From positions 1,426,001-1,490,000 of the forward strand of contig NZ_JAARML010000002.1 in the NCBI RefSeq assembly GCF_011759375.1: a DNA stretch of 64,000 nt. Reading direction: 5' to 3'. The stretch's first letter is position 1, and each line of letters begins with the position of its first letter. The notes beneath the pieces were generated by a model, which did no database searches, had not been told where the DNA came from, and worked only from the letters and a program-made list of their open reading frames with translations. The position numbers and the translations under genes are program-made. This DNA is from Paraflavitalea devenefica. Lineage in GTDB: Bacteria > Bacteroidota > Bacteroidia > Chitinophagales > Chitinophagaceae. Shown here piece after piece: positions 28,084 to 34,169 of the stretch.

Positions 28084-29000
28084 CGTATTTCGGTGATTAG
28101 CCCATGGGCGATCATTTCATCATAGCTGTTGTTGTCTGTTTCGCGCAGTTGTATGGCGCTGGTCATTCCGTCTGCCGCTTCCCATATTGCCCGTTGCGGA
28201 CCGGTGAGCCGCCAGGCTTCTTCTCCTTCATGGGGCAATACATAGGTTACCGGTTCTCCGGTTTCTTCCTTGTGTAAGGCGTGGTATTGCTGGTTGCGTA
28301 GTGAACGCGGCTGCTGCCAGGCATGCAGGGGAATCGTGATCCTTTCTTCGTTGTACACGAGGAATATGCTTTTGCCGGCGGTGTTTACAGCATGGCTGTC
28401 GCCAGGGGCGATATAAAATACTTCGAGGTTTTCGGGCCGCTGATGTTGGCCTGCGGCATAGGTAATGAGTTTGGCCGGCACAGGTTCTGCGCCAGGATTG
28501 TGGATATTCACCTCACCCGCGGAATAGGTGGTGATGTCGAGTTGTTCTACATAGAAGAAGTCTTCTGCGGCTGTACCTGAATGTTTGAGCGATCCGTTGA
28601 GGTACATTTCCGACAGCAGGGTGTATTTGCCGGGCGGAGCGCCGGGCGGAACGGACCAGGTAAAGTAATAGTGCCGGCCGTTCTGAATATTGGTCAGTAT
28701 TTCCACGAGCTTCCCGCGTGGTTGTTTTCCGGCGAGGTAGGAGGCCAGTACCAACAAGGGCGTGTGCTTGTTGAGGTATTGATACGTACCGCTTTGCTGC
28801 AGACCGGGTGGGGCAGGAGCCGCCGTGGAGGGCAATAGCAGCACAGGTTCTTCAAAAAGCATATACGTTTTCCCATCGGGCGTGTGGATGCCAATACGCA
28901 CGTACGGGCATACAGCCGATTCCATCGCGGGCGGAAGGGTGAGGTTCCAGTGGATGGTGACGGCACTGCCGGCAACGGTGCGTTTGGGAAAGATGCTCAT
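28080..29000 (-). CDS. Cytosolic protein with possible PqqD/RRE-like C-terminus
   Basis: A 306-residue protein; the ATG at 29000 lies just 1 bp past the stop of the GRDP-like gene and is preferred over longer frames that run through that gene. No signal peptide. Residues about 1-200 are beta-rich (GSAVTIHWNLTLPP; YYFTWSVPPGAPPGKYTLLS), suggesting Ig-like sandwiches. The last ~60 residues (YVLPHEGEEAWRLTGP, AIWEAADGMTSAI, MIAHGLITEIR) follow the PqqD pattern 'yvL...e....Ln..a..Iw...DG......l......e.....GLI'. PqqD-type winged helices are RiPP recognition elements that bind precursor leader peptides. The match is short and remains inference. The rest has no recognised family. Confidence 0.55.
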   Translation of the reverse strand: MSIFPKRTVAGSAVTIHWNLTLPPAMESAVCPYVRIGIHTPDGKTYMLFEEPVLLLPSTAAPAPPGLQQSGTYQYLNKHTPLLVLASYLAGKQPRGKLVEILTNIQNGRHYYFTWSVPPGAPPGKYTLLSEMYLNGSLKHSGTAAEDFFYVEQLDITTYSAGEVNIHNPGAEPVPAKLITYAAGQHQRPENLEVFYIAPGDSHAVNTAGKSIFLVYNEERITIPLHAWQQPRSLRNQQYHALHKEETGEPVTYVLPHEGEEAWRLTGPQRAIWEAADGMTSAIQLRETDNNSYDEMIAHGLITEIR

Positions 29001-29001
29001 G

Positions 29002-29472
29002 TCAGTTTTTTCGAAGGTTTTTGATGGTTTGTTTACTGTATTGTGCGGGATATTGCTGAAACCACTTGACCACGGTATCGCGGCCCAGTTGGTCGTACGT
29101 GATGGACATGAACGTGGCCAGTTGATCATGGAATGCTTTCCTTGCGGCGGCTGCATCGGCGGCCAGTTCCTGCCGGTGCTTTGTTTTGGCGGCTTTGGAA
29201 GAAGGCGTGTGGTGCAGGTAGCCTCCGAAATAAAAAGCGCAAAAGTCCTGGTACTCTTTGGTGAACAGGATGAAGTTGTGCCACATCTCATCCACGATCA
29301 GCAATTCATCCGGGATGAATACGCCCGGCTGCCGGCAGATGAAGAGGAATTTCTTTGTTTCCGTGAATATGTCTTCCGCTTCGGCCTCCGTTACTTCAAA
29401 CAGGTCGGTAAAGCGGGATAGTACATCTTCATTCCTGTATTGTAAAAGTTCAGTAAGCGTGGTAGCGCTCAT
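29002..29472 (-). CDS. GRDP-like (glycine-rich-domain-containing-protein-like) protein
   Basis: A 156-residue soluble protein without signal peptide. Residues about 55-90 carry the pattern VDEMWHNFILFTKEYQDFC followed by GGYLHHTP, which fits the conserved 'iDe.WH..il....Y..fC....g.flhH.P' core of the GRDP-like family (PF07173/DUF1399). The invariant His, Cys and His-His residues could bind a metal, although no activity is established for bacterial members. It starts 23 bp past the attenuator-like hairpin and is the first full-size gene after the 37-residue Cys/His peptide gene. A role in maturation of that peptide is a hypothesis from context. Confidence 0.6.
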   Translation of the reverse strand: MSATTLTELLQYRNEDVLSRFTDLFEVTEAEAEDIFTETKKFLFICRQPGVFIPDELLIVDEMWHNFILFTKEYQDFCAFYFGGYLHHTPSSKAAKTKHRQELAADAAAARKAFHDQLATFMSITYDQLGRDTVVKWFQQYPAQYSKQTIKNLRKN

Positions 29473-29494
29473 GGCAGTAAAGTTTTAAGTGTAT

Positions 29495-29528
29495 AAACAG
29501 CGGAGGTCAATGCCTCCGCTGTTTTTTT
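29495..29528 (-). terminator. Attenuator-like hairpin between peptide gene and operon
   Basis: A perfect 12-bp stem, AAACAGCGGAGG with CCTCCGCTGTTT, and a 6-nt loop lie 16 bp after the stop of the 37-residue peptide gene and 22 bp before the GRDP-like start. Read on the minus strand the stem ends in TTTATAC, a weak U-tract, so a leaky stop is expected. On the plus strand it is followed by seven T and would also end leftover plus-strand transcripts. A leaky hairpin after the first gene is the usual way to make a RiPP precursor more abundant than its downstream proteins. Confidence 0.65.
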
Positions 29529-29543
29529 ACGACAGACTAACCA

Positions 29544-29657
29544 TTAATCCTGGGTGCCGCAGCAATGGCTGCCGCCGCAGCAATGTGTGCCGGTCCCGGT
29601 CCATTCTCTTTTTTCGATAAGGGAAGCAATGAGTGCATCCTTGTTGATGATTTCCAT
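29544..29657 (-). CDS. Cys/His-rich 37-residue peptide, candidate RiPP precursor
   Basis: A short ORF with ATG at 29657 and TAA at 29546-29544. It reads MEIINKDALIASLIEK for the leader-like helix, then REWTGTGT and a C-terminal core HCCGGSHCCGTQD. The HCCG units are encoded by an identical 12-nt repeat. The A-rich stretch before ATG (CATTTTCACT) fits a Bacteroidota ribosome-binding context. The charged, amphipathic N-terminus and a short Gly/Cys/His core are features of RiPP precursors; the two His-Cys-Cys units could chelate soft metals or form disulfides/thioethers. It is the first gene of an operon of about 11 kb, followed by an attenuator hairpin. No homologue is known to me. The 279 bp upstream hold no other gene I can support. 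Confidence 0.65.
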   Translation of the reverse strand: MEIINKDALIASLIEKREWTGTGTHCCGGSHCCGTQD

Positions 29658-29936
29658 AGTGAAAATGTTTAACTGTTAATGCCTACTATTTTGAAAGAGG
29701 TGTTCGGCAATTTCCTCTGTTGCTATAGCAGCACGGGTACCTCGTGCCTAAACAGCAATGCGGTATACGGAGCGTGGCGTGCTCCGGCTGAATGAAAAGG
29801 GAAGTAAAAGGATGTTGTAAATGCCGCCTGCGGTCATGCGAGCGGGTGAACGTTAACAGGGGACATACATGGCAGACATTGCCTGCATGGATTTACAGGG
29901 CCAGGCAAAGAACGGTATTGCGCAGTGTGTCCGGTC

Positions 29937-30272
29937 TTATGCGCTGGGTGGGCCTCTGACCTCAATAATGAATAAGCGATCGGGATTGATGGAAGTAAGC
30001 AGCCTGCTGTAAGTGGGAGCAATGTGTACAGGCGCTATTACCAGTTGTATTTCGCCGGTGAATGGTGTGTCTTTGGCGAGCTGGAATTCGCAGATCGTAC
30101 AGGCGCAATGGATGGGACCGTTTTGGCTAATAACATTTTCTTGTTTGCAAAGCGGTCCGTGGCTGTTCGAAGCGTGTGTATGCAGCACTTTGGTGATATG
30201 CACCAACAACATCACTGCCATGAGCAGCAGTGCGATCAGTTGCCTGGTATGTGCATGCCTTGTGCGATACAT
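29937..30272 (-). CDS. Small membrane protein with HCACTIC motif
   Basis: A 111-residue protein: one N-terminal membrane helix (LIALLLMAVMLLVHITKVLH, about residues 12-31), then an extracytoplasmic part with His residues (HTHASNSHG) and a conserved-looking HCACTICEFQLAKD segment near residue 55. Bacteroidota genomes often carry such proteins with 'H.C.iC.f' motifs next to TonB receptors or metal-related genes, and a metal or heme role is suspected but unproven. It lies upstream of, and on the same strand as, the peptide operon. A probable promoter with a palindrome over its -33 region sits directly before the start codon. Confidence 0.65.
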   Translation of the reverse strand: MYRTRHAHTRQLIALLLMAVMLLVHITKVLHTHASNSHGPLCKQENVISQNGPIHCACTICEFQLAKDTPFTGEIQLVIAPVHIAPTYSRLLTSINPDRLFIIEVRGPPSA

Positions 30273-30277
30273 GCAAA

Positions 30278-30309
30278 CAAAGATAGGGGAATTTGCATTG
30301 AATGCAACT
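30278..30309 (-). promoter_or_regulatory. Promoter with 7-1-7 palindrome over the -33 element
   Basis: On the minus strand GTTG is followed after 19 nt by TATCTTTG, which matches the Bacteroidota -33 (TTTG)/-7 (TAnnTTTG) promoter spacing. A perfect interrupted palindrome, TTGCATT-N-AATGCAA (30293-30307), covers the -33 region. The 7-1-7 geometry is that of Fur-family operators. The -7 element ends 5 nt before the ATG of the small HCACTIC protein, so its transcript may be nearly leaderless. Confidence 0.5.
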
Positions 30310-30312
30310 GAG

Positions 30313-30332
30313 TTGTAATTTTATTTTTACAA
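30313..30332. promoter_or_regulatory. Inverted repeat TTGTAA-N8-TTACAA in divergent spacer
   Basis: A 6-bp inverted repeat with an 8-bp AT-rich spacer lies 25 bp before the ATG of the thioredoxin-reductase-like gene, in the 85-bp spacer shared with the small membrane protein gene. It is a candidate operator for one or both divergent genes. AT-rich inverted repeats of this size can occur by chance. Confidence 0.3.
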
Positions 30333-30357
30333 GAACAGTTCAATTAAATCGTCAGTG

Positions 30358-31272
30358 ATGGAAGTTTTTGATTATGAAGTAGCTGTCGTGGGCGGCAGCC
30401 ATGCCGGCCTGGCGGCGGCGCATACGCTTGGCAGAAGTAAACGCAGTACGATCGTATTCGATACTGGTAATCCGCGCAACAAAGCTGCCAGCCGGTCGCA
30501 TAATTTCTCGGCTCATGACGGGACTTCTCCTGATGCGTTACGTTCCCTGGCACAACAACAGTTGCAACAGTTTCCGCATGTAAGGTACTCACAACAGCCA
30601 GTGACGGAGATATCCATTTCCGGAGCAGGTTACCGGTTGACTGTAGACGAACATGATACCGTCGAAGTACGCAAGGTTATATTAGCCACCGGCGTTACAG
30701 ATCATCTGCTGCCCATTGAAGGGTTGATTGAATTGTGGGGCAACAAAGTGTTTCATTGTATTTACTGCCATGGCTGGGAGGCCAGGGACCAGCCGGCGCT
30801 TGTACTGGTGAAAGGAGCTATTGCCTGGGAGGTGGCCATGACCATCAGTCAATGGAATAGCCAACTCACCTTTTTGCTGCATGGTTCGGCTATAGAAGAC
30901 ACTGCTAAAAAAGAGCAACTACTGCAAAGAGGATGGAAGCTTGTTGAAACCCCTGTTGTACGGGTGATTGAACAGGAGGGTGAAGTAGTGGCGTGGCTGG
31001 CCGATGGACAAGTAGTCTCCGGACCGGTTGCTTATTCCAAACCGGTGCGTGTACAGTTTAACAATGAACTGGCCGGCATGCTTGGCTGTGAAATGAGTAA
31101 GAGTGGGTCGGTGCTGACGGATGCCGGCATGCAGACTTCCGTGCCCGGTGTATTTGCCTGCGGTGATCTTTCTCATCCGGGCTATCACCAGGTTTCCGAA
31201 GCGATCAGCACCGGCCATAAAGCGGCAGCTTTTTGCAATAACCAGTTGTGCATGGAGGATTTTGTGAAATGA
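30358..31272 (+). CDS. Thioredoxin-reductase-like FAD oxidoreductase (CIYCHGWE type)
   Basis: A 304-residue flavoprotein; ATG at 30358 is preferred to the GTG three bases before it. FAD-binding motif VVGGSHAGLAAAHTLG at about 11-26, second dinucleotide region around ALVLVKGAIAWEVAM, and the FAD-closing motif VFACGDLSHPG near 257. The redox pair sits in HCIYCHGWEARD, not the CATC of true TrxB. The 'CxxCHG(Y/W)E' form is typical of a TrxR-like branch that contains dithiol oxidases making disulfides in natural products (GliT, DepH, HlmI). The second glycine motif is degenerate (VKGAIAW), suggesting weak or no NADPH binding. It is transcribed divergently from the Cys-rich peptide region, so it may oxidise or reduce that peptide; this is inference. 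Confidence 0.8.
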   Translation: MEVFDYEVAVVGGSHAGLAAAHTLGRSKRSTIVFDTGNPRNKAASRSHNFSAHDGTSPDALRSLAQQQLQQFPHVRYSQQPVTEISISGAGYRLTVDEHDTVEVRKVILATGVTDHLLPIEGLIELWGNKVFHCIYCHGWEARDQPALVLVKGAIAWEVAMTISQWNSQLTFLLHGSAIEDTAKKEQLLQRGWKLVETPVVRVIEQEGEVVAWLADGQVVSGPVAYSKPVRVQFNNELAGMLGCEMSKSGSVLTDAGMQTSVPGVFACGDLSHPGYHQVSEAISTGHKAAAFCNNQLCMEDFVK

Positions 31273-31488
31273 TGAATTACTCAAATGGTATGCTGGCAGT
31301 GCTGTAATGTTCCGGACTTTTACAGGTATTAAAACTATGGTGAATAAGAATCGTAGGCTTTTTTCTACAGGGGGATTGGCATGTAAATTAAACAATTGTG
31401 GTTCAAAAATGGTTGTGTATAAGACTGCCTGTAACTAACACCTGTTGGTGGCAGGCCTGATTTACTCACATTTAAAAAATTGAATACC

Positions 31489-32478
31489 ATGAAGAAAATT
31501 GCCATCAATGGCTTTGGAAGAATTGGCCGGGCTTCCCTGAAGATCATCCTGGAAACTCCTGACCTGGAAGTAGTAGCCGTGAATGACCTGATGGATATAG
31601 AGAATGCAGCTTACCTGTTGAAATCCGATACCGTATATCGCCGTTATGAAAAAACGGTAGCCATTGAGGGTGATACACTGGTTGTTGATGGTAAAAAAAT
31701 CAAATATTTGTCGGTGAGGGATCCGAAAGACCTGCCCTGGAAAGCATTGCAGGTGGAGGTAGTGATTGAAAGCACCGGCCTGTTCACAAAAAAAGAAGAT
31801 GCGGATAAACATATTCTGGCCGGCGCCAACACAGTGGTCATGTCGGGCCCTACCAAAAGCAAGGACGTGCCAACAGTGGTGCATGGGGTGAATACCGAAG
31901 ACGGGCGTACCCATATCTTTTCCTGCGCCAGTTGCACTACCAACAACATCAGTCCACTCATTGAGATCCTCGGTCGCCGCATCGGCATCAAAAAAGCCAT
32001 CCTCAATACCGTACATGCCTATACTGCTTCCCAGACTTTAGTAGATGCGCCTTCCAAACGCGAGCCCAGAATGGGCCGCGCTGCCGGTATGAACCTGGCG
32101 CCTGCTTCTACCGGCGCCGCCATTGCCACGACGAAAGCCTTACCGCAATATGACGGAAAATTTGATGGCGTGGCTATCCGGGTGCCGGTGATGGTAGGCT
32201 CTATTTCCGATGTTACCTTCATTGCTGAAAAGCCCACCACGCCGGAAGAGATCAACAACATTCTGAAAGAGGAAGCGCAAACTGACCGCTATAAAAAAGT
32301 CATTGCAGTCAGTGAGGAACAGTTGGTATCTTCCGATATCATTCAAAGTTCCTATGCTGCTGTAGTTGATCTTGAAATGACCCGGGTGGTGGACGGGGAC
32401 CTGGTGAAGGTGATGGCCTGGTACGACAATGAATGGGGGTTCACCAACCAGATGATCCGCCAGATACAGGAATTGTGA
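31489..32478 (+). CDS. gap: Glyceraldehyde-3-phosphate dehydrogenase, type I
   Basis: A 329-residue glycolytic/gluconeogenic enzyme that oxidises glyceraldehyde 3-phosphate to 1,3-bisphosphoglycerate with NAD(P). NAD-binding start MKKIAINGFGRIGR, the coenzyme-selecting region VVAVNDLMD, the catalytic Cys in SCASCTTNNISP, the His in NTVHAYTASQ and the C-terminal WYDNEWGFTNQM are all present. The ATG at 31489 is preferred to an in-frame TTG nine bases earlier. The 216-bp spacer before it shows no gene. It may be a second GAPDH copy in the genome, since no other glycolytic gene is nearby. It is convergent with the hydrolase, 14 bp apart. Confidence 0.95.
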   Translation: MKKIAINGFGRIGRASLKIILETPDLEVVAVNDLMDIENAAYLLKSDTVYRRYEKTVAIEGDTLVVDGKKIKYLSVRDPKDLPWKALQVEVVIESTGLFTKKEDADKHILAGANTVVMSGPTKSKDVPTVVHGVNTEDGRTHIFSCASCTTNNISPLIEILGRRIGIKKAILNTVHAYTASQTLVDAPSKREPRMGRAAGMNLAPASTGAAIATTKALPQYDGKFDGVAIRVPVMVGSISDVTFIAEKPTTPEEINNILKEEAQTDRYKKVIAVSEEQLVSSDIIQSSYAAVVDLEMTRVVDGDLVKVMAWYDNEWGFTNQMIRQIQEL

Positions 32479-32492
32479 GCATAATCCTGTTA

Positions 32493-33542
32493 TCACCTGG
32501 CATAACCGGCTGCTTCCACAATGGCGTCGGCAAAAGTTTTCGGCGCTTCCTGCGGAAGGTTATGACCAATGCCGCCAGTGAGGGTATAATGCCTATACTT
32601 ACCGGTAAACTTTCCTGCATAGGCTGATGGGGCAGGGTGCGGAGCGCCGTTAGCATCTCCTTCCAGCGTTATGGCAGGTACGGAAATTACGGGTGCCGCA
32701 GCCAGCCTCTTTTCCAGGCTATCATATTTAGCTTCGCCTTCAGCCAGGCCAAGGCGCCAGCGGTAATTGTGGATCACGATGGCCACATGATCGCTGTTGT
32801 CAAAAGCAGGGGCAGACTGTTCGAATGCAGCATCATCGAAATGCCACTGCGGGGAGGCTGTTTGCCAGATGAGTTTGGCAAACTCGCGACGATTCGTCTC
32901 GTAGCCCAGACGGCCACGCTCCGTAGCAAAGTAAAACTGGTACCACCAGGATAGTTCTGCTTTGGGCGCCAGCGGCGACCTGTTCACCGCCTGGCTGCCG
33001 ATCAGGTAACCGCTCACACTCACCAGCGCTGTAACGCGTTCGGGCCACAGGGCCGCTACGATATTGGCAGTACGGGCTCCCCAGTCGAAACCGCCAATGA
33101 TAGCTTGCTTAATCTTCAGCGCATTCATGAGGTCGATCACATCTACTGCCAGGGCCGACTGTTGTCCGTTGCGTAATGTCCCGGCATCGAGGAAGCGGGT
33201 GGTGCCATAGCCACGCAGGTAAGGTACAATCACCCGGTACCCTTTGTCCGCCAGCAGCGCCGACACTTCGGTATAACTGTGTATATCATACGGCCAGCCA
33301 TGCAATAAAATTACAGGTGTTCCATTTGCCGGCCCGGCTTCTGCATAGCCAACGTCCAATACTCCTGCCCTGATCTGTTTGATGTGTGCAAATGATGCGG
33401 GAACTTTATTACTCCCGTTGTCCACAGGGGTACCGGTATTGTCTTGCGCTTTTGCGGAATGTATGCCACCCAGCAATGCGGTGCTGAGGGTGAAGGCGAC
33501 GGCAGTAAACAAGTGACGACAGCCGGTATTTTTTGCGTTCAT
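32493..33542 (-). CDS. Exported alpha/beta hydrolase, epoxide-hydrolase/dehalogenase type
   Basis: A 349-residue protein with a signal peptide (LFTAVAFTLSTALLGGIHSAKA). HGWPYDIHSY is the oxyanion-hole HGxP motif, GGFDWGART holds an Asp nucleophile rather than Ser, and GGIGHNLPQEAP near the C-terminus supplies the catalytic His. An Asp nucleophile with HGxP marks the epoxide hydrolase/haloalkane dehalogenase branch of the fold, which hydrolyses through a covalent ester. The likely site is the periplasm. The substrate is not deducible. The gene stands alone, convergent with GAPDH, and its upstream 194 bp hold no other gene. Confidence 0.8.
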   Translation of the reverse strand: MNAKNTGCRHLFTAVAFTLSTALLGGIHSAKAQDNTGTPVDNGSNKVPASFAHIKQIRAGVLDVGYAEAGPANGTPVILLHGWPYDIHSYTEVSALLADKGYRVIVPYLRGYGTTRFLDAGTLRNGQQSALAVDVIDLMNALKIKQAIIGGFDWGARTANIVAALWPERVTALVSVSGYLIGSQAVNRSPLAPKAELSWWYQFYFATERGRLGYETNRREFAKLIWQTASPQWHFDDAAFEQSAPAFDNSDHVAIVIHNYRWRLGLAEGEAKYDSLEKRLAAAPVISVPAITLEGDANGAPHPAPSAYAGKFTGKYRHYTLTGGIGHNLPQEAPKTFADAIVEAAGYAR

Positions 33543-33736
33543 GATCTATGTTTTGAGTGATTTGATGGGGCAAAGATGTTTCGAAACAAAGTATTGGTTA
33601 CGTAAAATCCCCCGAAGCCGGCATATTCAGGCGTGGGTTGGACAAATTGGGGGTGGGGTGTGCGTATTAGGAGGTATCTTGCAGGAGGAGTACTAATGAT
33701 GCATGGGGAAAGATTCATGTACTTAAATCTTAATGG

Positions 33737-34108
33737 ATGCTTCCTTTTCTGGATATACTGTTTACAGTATTACATCTCCTCATTATCGGGTTTAATTTAT
33801 TCGGATGGATATTTCCCGCCACCAGGAAACTTCATTTTATTTTCATACTGATCACTGCCTTCAGTTGGTTTATACTGGGCATCTGGTTTGGTATGGGGTA
33901 TTGCCCTATTACCGACTGGCAATGGCAGATAAAAGAGAAGATGGGGGAGCGCAATCTTCCGGGCTCGTTTATTACCTATTTCGCTAATAAAATTACCGGC
34001 CGTTCTTTCAGCGATGCTTTTATTAACCAGGTAACGTTGATCAGCTTTATAGCGGCTGCTTTGCTTTCCGTGTATGTTAATTTCTTAAGGCGGAAGAGGA
34101 GGCGGTAG
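33737..34108 (+). CDS. DUF2784-like small membrane protein
   Basis: A 123-residue protein with three to four membrane helices (ILFTVLHLLIIGFNLFGWIF; FIFILITAFSWFILGIW; LISFIAAALLSVYVNF) and a basic C-terminus (RRKRRR). The segment GMGYCPITDWQWQIKEKMG matches the hallmark 'GYCPlTdw.w.....' of DUF2784. Function of the family is unknown. It precedes the HTCS gene by 61 bp on the same strand, but that gene has its own -7-like element, so linkage is uncertain. Confidence 0.75.
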   Translation: MLPFLDILFTVLHLLIIGFNLFGWIFPATRKLHFIFILITAFSWFILGIWFGMGYCPITDWQWQIKEKMGERNLPGSFITYFANKITGRSFSDAFINQVTLISFIAAALLSVYVNFLRRKRRR

Positions 34109-34154
34109 GCTTCCGGCTTCCACATTCAATCCCTGAATCAACAGAAATTAACCC

Positions 34155-34162
34155 TAAATTTG
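34155..34162 (+). promoter_or_regulatory. -7 element before the HTCS gene
   Basis: TAAATTTG matches the Bacteroidota -7 consensus TAnnTTTG and ends 7 nt before the HTCS ATG, which suggests a very short leader. The expected -33 TTTG is weak (CCTG at 34132-34135), so confidence is limited. Confidence 0.3.
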
Positions 34163-34169
34163 GCCGCGT

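Noticed and set aside
18591..29657. Assignment of the peptide operon to methanobactin, lanthipeptide, lasso or radical-SAM RiPP classes
   Set aside because: No DUF692 (MbnB), LanB/LanC/LanM, asparagine-synthetase-like, YcaO or radical SAM gene is found in or near the operon.
29834..30022. 62-codon minus-strand ORF with a CRQCLPC motif, considered as a second precursor peptide
   Set aside because: It overlaps the HCACTIC membrane protein gene in another frame, is Pro-rich without a leader, and lacks the HCCG core.
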